NCBI GenBank assembly: GCA_029565675.1
Contig: JAKQNP010000046.1
Span: 43,595-107,594, forward strand
Direction: 5' to 3'
Source of the DNA: a bacterium
GTDB lineage: Bacteria; Zhuqueibacterota; Zhuqueibacteria; Residuimicrobiales; Oceaniaggregativiventaceae
Length of the DNA: 64,000 nucleotides
The notes beneath the pieces are model-generated. The model saw nothing but the letters and a program-made list of their open reading frames with translations. It did not search any database and was not told where the DNA came from. A program made the translations under genes and the position numbers. Position 1 is the stretch's first letter, and the number at the start of each line of letters is the position of its first letter. Of the stretch, positions 43,097 to 51,711 are shown one piece after another.

Positions 43097-44065
43097 CTAG
43101 AGCTCCGCCAGCCGGTCGCAGAGCCGGTCGAAATCCGGATCTATGGCGCACCGTGCGGGGTCGGCGTCATACCAGGCGATGATTTCCTCGGCACCTCGGC
43201 AAAAGGGGATTGTTGCACAGAATCCGGGCACCAATTTTTTGACTTTCGCATTGTCGAAGATCATCGAATGCGCCTTGTCGCCCAGCAATCCCGCCCCCCA
43301 TTCGCGATCGTGCCTGGCGATAACTGTCGATGGTACATGGAATTTTTCCGCTGTTGTACCCGCAGCACGAGCGATGATATCGAATATCTGGTTCCAGGTC
43401 AGCACTTCATCTGAAGTGATATGCACGGTTTCGCCGATTGCCTGTGGCAAGCCGAGCAGTGGCACGAATCCGCGCGCAAAATCGCGGTGATGGGTGACCG
43501 TCCACAAGGAAGTCCCGTCGCCGTGCACGATCACCGGTTTGCCGCGGCGCATGCGGTCCAGAGTCGTGGCGCCGCCGGGCACGATCAGCATGGTGCAATC
43601 ATAGGTATGCGAGGGCCGCACGATGGTGAGTGGAAATCCGGTTTCACGGTAAGCCCGCTGCAGCCGTTCCTCACAGGCGATTTTGTTGCGGCTGTATTCC
43701 CAGTAGGGATTGCGGCAAGGTGTGGATTCGGTAATCGGCAGGCGATTGGGCGGCTTCTGATAAACCGATGCGGAGCTGATAAAGATATACTGCTCGACTC
43801 GCTCTTGGAACAACTCGAGATCGAGTTCGATGTGCTCCGGAGTGTATGCGATCCAGTCGACCACCGCATCAAATCTGTGCTTCCTGAGCAGGTTTTTGAT
43901 CGATTGTTTGTCGCGGATGTCGCCGTGCAAGACAGTCGCGCCTCTCGGGATCGGCCGTTCGCTCTGACCGCGATTCAACAAATAGAGGTCGATCCCGGAT
44001 TCAATGGCTTGCTGTGAACAGGCCGAACTGATCTTGCCCGTGCCGCCGATAAAAAGCGTTCGCAT
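43097..44065 (-). CDS. NAD-dependent epimerase/dehydratase (extended SDR)
   Basis: A 322-residue cytoplasmic protein. The Rossmann turn 'LFIGGTGKISSACSQQAI' opens the chain, then 'HGDIRDKQSI' and 'YIFISSASVY'. The catalytic pair sits in 'YSRNK' (YxxxK), and the middle pattern is 'FPLTIVRPSHTYDCTM'. It resembles the nucleotide-sugar epimerase/CSP41-like branch acting on sugars. Substrate unknown. GAGGAA lies seven bases before the ATG. It is 23 bp downstream of the GH127-like gene, clearly the same operon, which suggests processing of a sugar released by that enzyme. Confidence 0.88.
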   Translation of the reverse strand: MRTLFIGGTGKISSACSQQAIESGIDLYLLNRGQSERPIPRGATVLHGDIRDKQSIKNLLRKHRFDAVVDWIAYTPEHIELDLELFQERVEQYIFISSASVYQKPPNRLPITESTPCRNPYWEYSRNKIACEERLQRAYRETGFPLTIVRPSHTYDCTMLIVPGGATTLDRMRRGKPVIVHGDGTSLWTVTHHRDFARGFVPLLGLPQAIGETVHITSDEVLTWNQIFDIIARAAGTTAEKFHVPSTVIARHDREWGAGLLGDKAHSMIFDNAKVKKLVPGFCATIPFCRGAEEIIAWYDADPARCAIDPDFDRLCDRLAEL

Positions 44066-44088
44066 GGCGATTCCTCAAATTTCGATCG

Positions 44089-45780
44089 CTATTTTTGTTT
44101 GAACAAAAACTGTACCTGCGCCTTTTTGGCTTCCTGCTCCCCGCCAAAACTCCGATAATCGACCGGCTGCAATTGCATGGATCCGTCGGCCAGGCAATAG
44201 GTGGCGTCGCCTTGGTGCCGCCATTGTGGCTGCGCCGGGATAAAGCGTTCTGTTTCCGTTCTGCAACCCAGCATCAACGGGCCGTGGAAAAAAGTCTGCC
44301 ATCCGCTTTCACCGCCGGTCTGATCGGCATGGGTTCGGCGCAGCCCGATCGCAAAAGTGAGGGTAATCTGATCGCCTGTTTGAAAACGTTTATCGAGTGT
44401 GAGGAACCCGGAATCCACTTTTGTCGCAATTGAACGGCCGTTCACAGCCAGGCGAATCGACGAGCAATCTACCCACTCTGGAATAAAAAAGGCGATTATT
44501 TTCCGCTTTTGCACGTCGCTTTGTCGCACCGTCAACACTGTTTTGCCGCTGTAGGGATAAAGAGTTTCTTGTTCGACCGCCATATGGCCGTCCGGAAAAA
44601 CAAGCTGCAATCGATTGGCGAAGAAAAAGGGGATGACAATCATTTCATCGGCGACAAAGGTGCTGCAACGCGCCGCCCAGGTCAAGCCTTCAGCTCCACG
44701 CATGGTGCAGCACCAGGTGGCCTCCTCACCATAGCGCAGAAAGGGATTGCCGTCAGCTCCAAGACAAGTGGTGGTGCCGTATCCGCCGTTCGGCCATTGA
44801 TTGTGCCGCAAACCATTCCAATAGATGCGATGGGCGTCTTGCAGTTCTGCAACATCGCCGGTCAATTGCCAGAGTTGCGTGGCAAGCATGAACGAATCGA
44901 TCACTGCGCAGCCTTCGGTCCAGACTGGCCGGCTGAACCAATTCCAGTTTTGATAGTCCGCTGTCCAGGCTCGCTGTTTGTAGATGGCAAAGCGTTCTTT
45001 TGCCAATTCAAGGTAACGGTCTTTTCCGAGCGCTTCATACAGCCGCAGCAAACCCCGACAGGCTGACAGATAGGAGTGGGTGTGCATTTTGAGTTCCACA
45101 CCATCCAGCAGGGCGAAGCGGTCGACCAGGCTGGCTGCTGTTTCTTCTATTTCCTGACCCGGCATCAATCGCAGCACATGCGACAAACCATCGAGACTGA
45201 AAAATAGCGATCCGGTGTCGGTGCTGACCCTCCAGCGGCCGACTATGCCTTCCTCCATACCCACCAACGCTTCTCGCCTCTGAATGAATCGGCGATCGCA
45301 GTGGTCAGGATAGCTCGCAATGGTTTGGCGCAACGGCAGGTAGAGGCGCCTGGCTATCGCCTCAATGATCGGTATAACCGAACGGTCTTTGCTCCATTCG
45401 GTGTATTCGCACAAGCCGCGGACCAGAAAATTGTGGCTGGTCAGCCGTGTCTCATCGGTTTCGATATCGGAATGAAGGGCGCCGAAATAACCCTCGCTGT
45501 TGATGTGCTCCGGCAAACGCTCGATCAGGGTCTGCAAATGCGGATTTGGCTTCTTCAACGCCTGTGCCAACAAGACCCAGGCCAGCAGGGTGCGGCCATA
45601 TGCGTCGCCGGGACAGCTTTCGTGGGTGAACCAGGTGATCAGGCTGTCATGGTGAAAATAGGGATCCCGCAATCGCTTGTCAAGAACATTGAGCATCTCT
45701 GCGAGCTCACCGCCAATGGCAATGTCGGCCAGGGGAATCGGGTAAAATTTTGTCTTGCCGAGACCGGATGGTTGGCTCAC
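44089..45780 (-). CDS. GH127/DUF1680-like glycoside hydrolase
   Basis: A 563-residue protein with an (alpha/alpha)6-barrel pattern and a beta-sandwich C-terminus, as in beta-L-arabinofuranosidases of GH127 and related families. Landmarks are 'GYFGALHSDIETDET', 'LDGVELKMHTHSYLSACRGL', 'WTEGCAVIDSFMLATQLW' and 'ATWCCTMRGAEGLTWAA', where the Cys pair matches the position of the zinc/nucleophile cysteines of GH127. No signal peptide. The start is GTG 45780, six bases behind AAGGGC, with no nearby ATG. Probable cytoplasmic arabinosidase-like enzyme. Specificity unproven. It is the first gene of a two-gene operon with the epimerase. Confidence 0.82.
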   Translation of the reverse strand: MSQPSGLGKTKFYPIPLADIAIGGELAEMLNVLDKRLRDPYFHHDSLITWFTHESCPGDAYGRTLLAWVLLAQALKKPNPHLQTLIERLPEHINSEGYFGALHSDIETDETRLTSHNFLVRGLCEYTEWSKDRSVIPIIEAIARRLYLPLRQTIASYPDHCDRRFIQRREALVGMEEGIVGRWRVSTDTGSLFFSLDGLSHVLRLMPGQEIEETAASLVDRFALLDGVELKMHTHSYLSACRGLLRLYEALGKDRYLELAKERFAIYKQRAWTADYQNWNWFSRPVWTEGCAVIDSFMLATQLWQLTGDVAELQDAHRIYWNGLRHNQWPNGGYGTTTCLGADGNPFLRYGEEATWCCTMRGAEGLTWAARCSTFVADEMIVIPFFFANRLQLVFPDGHMAVEQETLYPYSGKTVLTVRQSDVQKRKIIAFFIPEWVDCSSIRLAVNGRSIATKVDSGFLTLDKRFQTGDQITLTFAIGLRRTHADQTGGESGWQTFFHGPLMLGCRTETERFIPAQPQWRHQGDATYCLADGSMQLQPVDYRSFGGEQEAKKAQVQFLFKQK

Positions 45781-45961
45781 GGGATGCCCTTTTTGATCGA
45801 TTGTTTTCTTTGTACAAAATACATTTTTTTATGGCTGGATGCAAGGATGTAAATGATCGGAGTGACGGACGATTGTCGCTCTGCGGGAAACACCGGCTTG
45901 CCTGACCAGTGGCACCGCGTTGCAACCATCGTCCGTCGAAAGGATGAAAGAGGATGAGAGA

Positions 45962-46672
45962 CTAGACTGTGAATTCCGCTCCGGCGCGCACAGTGAGAAA
46001 GTTTTTGCCGAATTTTTGTGCGAAACTCTTTTGCGCTGTTTGGCCGGTGCAGTGGGTCGGGCCGATGCGTTCGACTCCGAGTTTTTGCAGGGTCTCGATG
46101 ATCGAATCGATATCCTTCTGATCCATAGCCTTCATGTGAAAACCGCCCAACACGATTCTGATCTTTTCTTTCGGCAGCTGGTGTCGGACAGTTTTTACCA
46201 CCTGAATGATTCCGGGATGCGAACAGCCGGTGATGAGCGCCAGGCCCAGGGCGGTCTTTACCATGAGCGCCTGTTCAGGCAAGGGAGCGCTTTTGTATTC
46301 ACCCATGATCTCACCGCTCACCGCGATGTTTGGTTCGATTTCGGTATAACCTGCACATTCGATCAAACGGCCTCCGAGCAAGGCAACCTTGTTCTTGAAA
46401 CCTCTGCTGAATCCCGGACAGCCATAGACTGGCAAACCAGGCCGTTTTTGCAGCAGCTTCCATAGACCACCGGTGTGATCCCAGTGATCGTGCGAGATCA
46501 CCACTGCCTCGATGCGGGTGGGCTCCAATCCCAAACGGGCCAGATTGTCGAGAAGCGATTTCGGTTCTTCGCCGGTGTCAAAAAGAATGCGCTCGTCCAC
46601 CAAACAGGCAAAACCCCAACCGCTCTTAAAGTCTTTTTCGGCCTGATTGTCGTAGACAATTTGCAGTTTCAC
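45962..46672 (-). CDS. Metallo-beta-lactamase-fold hydrolase
   Basis: A 236-residue protein with the metal motif 'VISHDHWDHTGGLWKLL', a second-site pattern 'ITGCSHPGIIQVV', then 'VLGGFHMK' and 'IGPTHCTG'. These patterns are characteristic of the MPTase/RFAP-synthase-like subgroup of MBL proteins. It is cytoplasmic. It closes the minus-strand cluster of cofactor-binding and MinD-like proteins and overlaps the NifX-like gene by ATGA, so it is co-translated with it. Substrate unknown. Confidence 0.9.
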   Translation of the reverse strand: MKLQIVYDNQAEKDFKSGWGFACLVDERILFDTGEEPKSLLDNLARLGLEPTRIEAVVISHDHWDHTGGLWKLLQKRPGLPVYGCPGFSRGFKNKVALLGGRLIECAGYTEIEPNIAVSGEIMGEYKSAPLPEQALMVKTALGLALITGCSHPGIIQVVKTVRHQLPKEKIRIVLGGFHMKAMDQKDIDSIIETLQKLGVERIGPTHCTGQTAQKSFAQKFGKNFLTVRAGAEFTV

Positions 46673-47049
46673 CTGTTCTTTCCTTTGTGCATGCCGAAAT
46701 GGCTGGTGACATTGGCCGTTGAAGACGATTTGAACTCGCCGGCTTTATAGCGCTCAACCGCAGTGCGAATTGGCCCGCTTATGCCGGTGATAACCTGAAT
46801 GCCGGCTGCAGAAAAGACCTGAAAGGCATTGGGACCGCAGTTGCCGGTCAACACGGCAGCAACATTTTTCGACGCCAACAACTGCGCCGACTGAATACCG
46901 GCGCCGCCGCCCACGGCGATATTGGGGTTTTCGATGGCTTCGATCTCGAGCGTTTCGCTGTCAACGATCAAAAACCAGGGACAACGCCCAAAACGCGCTT
47001 CTACGTTGTGGTCCAGAGTTGGACCCTCGGCTGTAAAGGCAATTTTCAT
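46669..47049 (-). CDS. NifX/NifB-type cofactor-binding protein (orange-protein-like)
   Basis: A 126-residue protein of the dinitrogenase iron-molybdenum cofactor family: 'MKIAFTAEGPTLDHNVEARF' at the start, 'AVGGGAGIQSAQLLASKNVA', 'VLTGNCGPNAFQVFSAAGI' and the family's 'AVERYKAGEF'. Desulfovibrio orange protein, which binds a Mo-Cu-S cluster, belongs here. Overlaps by 4 bp with the double MinD/ferredoxin ATPase upstream and the MBL protein downstream indicate one translational unit. A role in carrying a metal-sulfur cluster is inferred. Confidence 0.9.
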   Translation of the reverse strand: MKIAFTAEGPTLDHNVEARFGRCPWFLIVDSETLEIEAIENPNIAVGGGAGIQSAQLLASKNVAAVLTGNCGPNAFQVFSAAGIQVITGISGPIRTAVERYKAGEFKSSSTANVTSHFGMHKGKNR

Positions 47050-48884
47050 CTCGATTTTTCTCCATTGAGGTAAAATTTATCGATTCTTTCCCAACTTTCC
47101 CGAATGGCCTCGGCTGCAGCGCCGCCACCGAATTCGATAACGGTCTTGCCGGCCATCAGCGCATCGTTGACAGCGCGGTCAAAGGGGATTCGGGCAATCA
47201 CCTCTGCACCATACTCTTGCGCCAATCGATCGATACGGCTGGCTTGTTCCTTGTTCAGATCGGCTTTGTTGATGATCACGCCGGCAGGAACACCAAAGTG
47301 GCGGCTGAGCTGCAGCACGCGTTCCAGATCGTGAACACCGGAAACAGTGGGCTCAGTGACAATGACCGCCAGATCGACTCCGCTCAGTGAAGCGATTACC
47401 GGGCAACCGGTTCCCGGCGGACCGTCGGCGAGAATGACGGCCAGTTTGAGCTCCCGAGCCAGTTCCGCAGCCCGTTTTCTGACCTGAGTGACCAATTTGC
47501 CCGAGTTTTCCTCGGCAATGCCAAGTCGGGCGTGGACCAATGGTCCATATTCGGTGGCTGAAACGAACCACTGACCATTGATGACCTGAATATCGGAGAT
47601 GGCGTTTTCAGGACAAACCCTGGCACACAAACCGCAGCCTTCACAGGCAATCGGATCGATCCGGTAGGTAACGGAATGGTGTGAGTTTGCCATGCCATCG
47701 AAACGGATGGCATCGAAACGGCACACCTCGGCACAACGGCCGCAGGCAGTGCATTTTTTTACGTCGATCAGGGCGCGGGTGCCGCCGGAAAAGTCATGTT
47801 TTTCCAAAACCATCGGCTGCAGGAGCAGGTGCAGATCGGCTGCATCCACATCGGTATCTGCGATCACCTTGGACCGGGCCAATTGCGCGAATGCTGCCGT
47901 AACCGTGGTTTTTCCGGTACCGCCTTTGCCGCTGATCACTGCAATTTCACGGTAGTGCGCAGCGTTGCCGACGGCGAAGGTTTGCGGCGGGGGAGAGCCA
48001 ATGGCGATTTCTTCTTCTTGCGACAGCGGCGGAATAGGGCTGCCAGGCAATCGGCACAAATTGTCGTAGATCGCGAGCAGGTTCTGTCTGAACTCGGGAA
48101 ATTCCAGGGCCGGCAAACCACCGCCTGAATAGACTTCCGCATACTCCCGTTTGAACGGGATGCGCCCGATGATCGGCAACCCTATCGCCTCGGCATAATC
48201 GGCGATGATTGCATCTTTCCCATCGGAACGGTTGATCAATATTCCGGTGGGAACGCCCTGTTTCAGAGTCAAGCCGACAGCCAGTTTCAGATCATTGAGA
48301 CCAAAAGGAGTCGGTTCAGTGACCAAGACTGCAGCATCCGCTCCGCGCACCGCTTCGACCACCGGGCATGCGGTGCCGGGTGCTGCATCGATCAGGGTCA
48401 GGGCTTGCGGATCGGCGTGTTTTTTAACCGCTCGCACCACACTGGGTGCCAATGCCTCGCCGATGTTCAGCTCACCATGGGCGAAAAAAAATGGTTTTTG
48501 CTCAGCAATTCGCACCATGCCGATGGGATGAGGTGTATCGATCAGGGCATATTCGGGACAGACAAACGAACAGACGCCACAAGAATGGCAAAGCTCGTTA
48601 AAGATCAAAACCCTGCCTTTGACCACCGCTATGGCGTTGAATTTGCATGCTTCGGCGCACAAACCGCAGCCGGTGCAGCGATTTTCGTACCAGATCGGTT
48701 TCAGCGCCGTCACCGGCGTTTCGGCGCTGAACTCGGGCTGTATAAACAGATGGTCATTCGGTTCTTCGACATCGCAGTCGAGCAGTCTGACTGGTTTGCC
48801 CTCGTCGTGCAGAATGGCAGCGAGATTTACGGCAAAAGTGGTCTTGCCGGTACCGCCTTTGCCGCTGGCTATGGTTATGACCAT
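47046..48884 (-). CDS. Fused tandem MinD-superfamily ATPase with ferredoxin domains
   Basis: A 612-residue protein consisting of two homologous halves. Each half has a deviant Walker A ('SGKGGTGKTT', residues ~7-17 and ~317-327), an inserted pair of 4Fe-4S motifs and a C-terminal MinD/Mrp part ('DAAPGTACPVVEAV', 'DGPPGTGCPVIASL'). The 4Fe-4S motifs are 'CTGCGLCAEAC' and 'CHSCGVCSFVC' in half one, and 'CTACGRCAEVC' and 'CEGCGLCARVC' in half two. Such ATPases are usually two separate adjacent genes, as in the orp locus of Desulfovibrio. Here they form one chain. Likely role: ATP-dependent handling of Fe-S or mixed-metal clusters for the NifX-like proteins (inference). Confidence 0.93.
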   Translation of the reverse strand: MVITIASGKGGTGKTTFAVNLAAILHDEGKPVRLLDCDVEEPNDHLFIQPEFSAETPVTALKPIWYENRCTGCGLCAEACKFNAIAVVKGRVLIFNELCHSCGVCSFVCPEYALIDTPHPIGMVRIAEQKPFFFAHGELNIGEALAPSVVRAVKKHADPQALTLIDAAPGTACPVVEAVRGADAAVLVTEPTPFGLNDLKLAVGLTLKQGVPTGILINRSDGKDAIIADYAEAIGLPIIGRIPFKREYAEVYSGGGLPALEFPEFRQNLLAIYDNLCRLPGSPIPPLSQEEEIAIGSPPPQTFAVGNAAHYREIAVISGKGGTGKTTVTAAFAQLARSKVIADTDVDAADLHLLLQPMVLEKHDFSGGTRALIDVKKCTACGRCAEVCRFDAIRFDGMANSHHSVTYRIDPIACEGCGLCARVCPENAISDIQVINGQWFVSATEYGPLVHARLGIAEENSGKLVTQVRKRAAELARELKLAVILADGPPGTGCPVIASLSGVDLAVIVTEPTVSGVHDLERVLQLSRHFGVPAGVIINKADLNKEQASRIDRLAQEYGAEVIARIPFDRAVNDALMAGKTVIEFGGGAAAEAIRESWERIDKFYLNGEKSR

Positions 48885-48956
48885 AAAAATAGGATTCTCA
48901 TTTTTTTTAAAGACACGGCGTCGGCATTGCCGATGCCACCTCTGCGGCAGTCCGAA

Positions 48957-49301
48957 TTATTTCGCTTCCAGTTCAGCGATGCGTTGGTTGATCTGTTCCA
49001 TAGTTTGATTCATCTGCTCGGCTTGCTGGCGAAGCAGATCCAGCTCTTGCTGGGGCGTCATTTCAGCCGGATAAGGTGCAGTCATCGGCATGGCGGGGTA
49101 GGGAAAACCATAGGGGGCTCCCCACCACCGTCCTCGTCCCCAGCCGCCTCGTCGGCCGAATCCCATGCCGCGACCAAAACCAAAACCGCGGCCTCCCATT
49201 GGGTTGGCGTAGCCCGGAACGGCATAACCGGCACAGTAACCGGCTCCTCTGCCAGTCATCGGACCCGCACCAAGCGGACCAGTTCGATCACCTCTTGGCA
49301 T
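48957..49301 (-). CDS. DUF5320-family protein
   Basis: A 114-residue protein starting 'MPRGDRTGPLGAGPMTGRG', the DUF5320 signature, with a Gly/Arg/Phe-rich middle and a C-terminal coiled coil ('ELDLLRQQAEQMNQTMEQIN'). GGAGGT lies six bases before the ATG. Proteins of this family regularly accompany NifX/MinD-type cofactor clusters. Function unknown. A possible hairpin at 48917-48937 separates it from the ATPase gene. Confidence 0.88.
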   Translation of the reverse strand: MPRGDRTGPLGAGPMTGRGAGYCAGYAVPGYANPMGGRGFGFGRGMGFGRRGGWGRGRWWGAPYGFPYPAMPMTAPYPAEMTPQQELDLLRQQAEQMNQTMEQINQRIAELEAK

Positions 49302-49358
49302 AATTGACCTCCATTTGTCGGTTAGTACAATTGAACTAAAAATATTCTCGTGTGTTGC

Positions 49359-49601
49359 TTATCTGTTTTGACCTCGACCTTGACCACGACCTTGACCCTG
49401 ACCGCCGCCCCTGCCCTGGCCTGCGCCGCGCTGTCCCTGGCGTCGGCGGAAAAAATTGCCGATTTGCGAGATCAAACCTTCGTTCTCGTTGGGATTCTCT
49501 TTGTTCTGCTCCGGCTCTTCGCTGTTGCTGCCGCAAGGTCCCAAACCTCGGCCGGTTCCCGGACCTTGACCTTGTGGACCTGTTCCGTCTCCTCTTGGCA
49601 T
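49359..49601 (-). CDS. Short DUF5320-like Gly/Arg-rich protein
   Basis: An 80-residue protein beginning 'MPRGDGTGPQGQGPGTGRG', the same N-terminal signature as the neighbour at 48957-49301. An acidic linker and an Arg/Gln/Gly-rich tail follow ('GRGGGQGQGRGQGRGQ'). AAGGAG precedes the ATG by six bases. The shared N-terminus suggests duplication followed by divergence of the tail. Function unknown. Confidence 0.82.
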   Translation of the reverse strand: MPRGDGTGPQGQGPGTGRGLGPCGSNSEEPEQNKENPNENEGLISQIGNFFRRRQGQRGAGQGRGGGQGQGRGQGRGQNR

Positions 49602-49619
49602 AGCTGACTCCTTTCTATC

Positions 49620-50021
49620 TCATAAGGATTGATGGTAGATACCGACACTGCCTCTGCCCCGATGCCGGCGGCGCCGGTGTTTGCAGCCAGGCATAAAAAA
49701 CGGGGTGGAGAAAATTTGCTTCTGCAAATACGAGAAAATGACCGACTGCACCTCGCCGGCAATGAATGGCAAAATGCGGATACCCAACGATTCCAGAGCC
49801 AAAGAATAGGGTCGCGAAATCGCACCGCAGATCAGCACCTCAACACCATAACCAGCGAGTTCTCGCGCGCGCATCAGCGGCAGCTGCGACTGCAGTTGCA
49901 CCTCTTGTCGGCTTACCTCATGGTCACCCTCGATCTGTAAAATCAACACGACTTGTGAGGCATCGAACAACGGTGAAACGCGATCGCGAAAGACCGGGAT
50001 TGCCAAAGTTTGTCGCATCAT
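49620..50021 (-). CDS. NifX/NifB-type cofactor-binding protein
   Basis: A 133-residue protein with 'LAIPVFRDRVSPLFDASQVV' at the start and 'LAGYGVEVLICGAISRPYSL' and 'LGIRILPFIAGEVQSVI' in the body, the dinitrogenase cofactor-binding fold. The Lys/Arg/His-rich tail ('CKHRRRRHRGRG') is unusual. Two consecutive ATG codons (50021 and 50018) follow GGAG. The second has the better spacing. It is the first gene behind a sigma54 promoter and begins the orp-like operon. It is a second member of the family besides 46669-47049. Confidence 0.86.
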   Translation of the reverse strand: MMRQTLAIPVFRDRVSPLFDASQVVLILQIEGDHEVSRQEVQLQSQLPLMRARELAGYGVEVLICGAISRPYSLALESLGIRILPFIAGEVQSVIFSYLQKQIFSTPFFMPGCKHRRRRHRGRGSVGIYHQSL

Positions 50022-50057
50022 TTCTCCTGCTCAGCAATTGATTGCACCTGGTTTAAT

Positions 50058-50072
50058 GCAAAACACATGCCA
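50058..50072 (-). promoter_or_regulatory. Sigma54-type promoter of the orp-like operon
   Basis: On the minus strand TGGCAT (50072-50067), five bases, then TTGC (50061-50058): only one mismatch to TGGCAC-N5-TTGC, with exact spacing. The predicted start lies ~25 bases before the first gene. The adjacent upstream gene encodes a sigma54 activator. Confidence 0.75.
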
Positions 50073-50219
50073 TGAAACTGGAATAAATCAATTCTCTAGT
50101 TAAGAATAGATAAAACAATCGGAAAGAGCATAAGAAAAGCTCTATGTACTTCTTTAAAAACTTCGGCAGGGTAGTAGGTATGCGACTGTAGGACAAGATA
50201 AAAATGCAGAAACGCGACA

Positions 50220-51596
50220 CTATTTGGGGCCGGATGGTTTGCAGCGGCCATCGATCTCGGGCAATACGATGCCAAGGGATTTGATTTTGCGGAATAGGGT
50301 GCTCTTGTCGATGCCGAGCTCGCGGCTGGCGGCAAGCCGATTGTAATTGTTGTTGCGCAGGGCATCGAGAATGGTCTGCGCCTCGGCGGTTTGCCGGCGG
50401 GCGGCGATGCGGTTGGCGGGTGACCGTCTTTTCGCCGGCTGCAGGTTTTCCGGCAGACACTCGCTATCGATCTCCTCTTTGTTGCAAAGAATAAACGAGT
50501 GTTCGATGATGTTTTCCAGTTCCCGGATGTTGCCTGGATAATCGAAGGCGAGCAGAATATCGAGCGCTTCGGGGGTGATGCGGCTGACAGATCGGTTTTT
50601 CAACTGATTGAATTTATGGATAAAGTGGTCGACCAGGATCGGAATATCGATTTTTCGCTCGCGAAGCGGCGGCAAATCGACTTTGATCACGTTGATCCGA
50701 TAATAGAGGTCCTCGCGAAATTTGCCCTCCTGCACCAGTTTGTGCAGATCTTTGTTGGCTGCGGCCAGAATGCGCACATCTGTGTGCACGGCCGCAGTGG
50801 CGCCCAACGGGGTATAGGTGCGTTCCTGCAACACCCGTAGCAGCCTGACCTGAAAGGCCGGACTGACGTTGCCGATCTCGTCCAAAAAAATGGTGCCACC
50901 CTCGGCTGCGGCAAAAAGACCTGGTTTGTCTCTTTTCGCATCGGTAAAAGCGCCGGCTTTGTAGCCAAACAACTCTGCTTCCAGCAGGGTGTCGGGCAAG
51001 GCACCGCAATTGATGGCGATGAAAGGCTTCTCATTCCGCGGGCTTGCATCGTGGATGGCCCGGGCGATGAGTTCCTTGCCGGTGCCGGTCTCGCCCTGGA
51101 TCAGCACGGTGCTGTCGCTTTCGGCGATGCGCGGCAACAGCTGCAGAATTTTTTCCATCTCTGCACTGCGGCTGACGATATCGCCGATGCGATAGCGACC
51201 GTCCAGCTCGCGCCGAAGTTCCTCGATCAAACTCATATCGCGAAAGGTTTCGACGCCGCCGATGATCTGGCCTTTTTCATCTCTGAGGATGGAAGTGCAG
51301 ACGATCACGGGAATGCGTTTTTGCTCGCTGTTGACGATATAGGTGGCCGTGTCGACGAAAGAAATGCCTTGTTGCATCGTGCGGCGCAGGGCACAGTCTG
51401 TTTCGCACATATTGGCGCGAAAGACTTCACAACATTGTTTGCCGATCGCTTCCCGGCGCGGGATGCCGGTGATTCGTTCGGCCGCCCGATTGAATGAAGT
51501 GATGCACCACTGGTGATCGACGGTAAAGACGCCGTCGGAAATGCTTTCCAGTATGACATTGGCGAAATCAGGCAGTTTGATCGGTTTGTCTCTCAT
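50220..51596 (-). CDS. Sigma54-dependent Fis-family regulator with PAS sensor
   Basis: A 458-residue cytoplasmic regulator. A PAS domain (~8-125) contains an unusual Cys cluster ('GKQCCEVFRANMCETDC'), as in PAS sensors proposed to hold a metal or Fe-S centre. The AAA+ domain has Walker A 'GETGTGKE', Walker B 'GGTIFLDEIGN' and arginine-finger region 'FREDLYYRINV'. The C-terminal helix-turn-helix is 'NNYNRLAASRELGIDKSTLF'. The sigma54-contacting loop reads GAFTDA (215-220) rather than GAFTGA. It lies 198 bp upstream of the orp-like operon on the same strand, with a sigma54 promoter in between. That mirrors the arrangement of DVU2106 and the orp genes in Desulfovibrio vulgaris. Confidence 0.93.
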   Translation of the reverse strand: MRDKPIKLPDFANVILESISDGVFTVDHQWCITSFNRAAERITGIPRREAIGKQCCEVFRANMCETDCALRRTMQQGISFVDTATYIVNSEQKRIPVIVCTSILRDEKGQIIGGVETFRDMSLIEELRRELDGRYRIGDIVSRSAEMEKILQLLPRIAESDSTVLIQGETGTGKELIARAIHDASPRNEKPFIAINCGALPDTLLEAELFGYKAGAFTDAKRDKPGLFAAAEGGTIFLDEIGNVSPAFQVRLLRVLQERTYTPLGATAAVHTDVRILAAANKDLHKLVQEGKFREDLYYRINVIKVDLPPLRERKIDIPILVDHFIHKFNQLKNRSVSRITPEALDILLAFDYPGNIRELENIIEHSFILCNKEEIDSECLPENLQPAKRRSPANRIAARRQTAEAQTILDALRNNNYNRLAASRELGIDKSTLFRKIKSLGIVLPEIDGRCKPSGPK

Positions 51597-51669
51597 GACC
51601 CGTTCTTTCTTGCCCGGCGCCAGGCACTGTGTCGGTGTTCGATGCGGGGTAATCGCATTGGTTGAAACG

Positions 51670-51706
51670 AAAACAGCGACCTGCGAACAATGCAGGGCGC
51701 TGTTTT
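51670..51706 (-). terminator. Intrinsic terminator after tRNA-Met
   Basis: Outer stem AAAACAGCG/CGCTGTTTT (51670-51678 with 51698-51706) and inner stem CCTGC/GCAGG, one mismatch between them, give a long hairpin ending in TTTT in either direction. It lies 6 bases after the tRNA and before the sigma54 regulator gene. Confidence 0.75.
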
Positions 51707-51711
51707 CCCGG

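Noticed and set aside
48917..48940. A possible second sigma54 promoter (TGGCAT...ATGC) before the MinD-type ATPase gene
   Set aside because: The bases belong to an imperfect hairpin and the -12 box is degraded. The upstream sigma54 promoter at 50058-50072 is sufficient for the operon.
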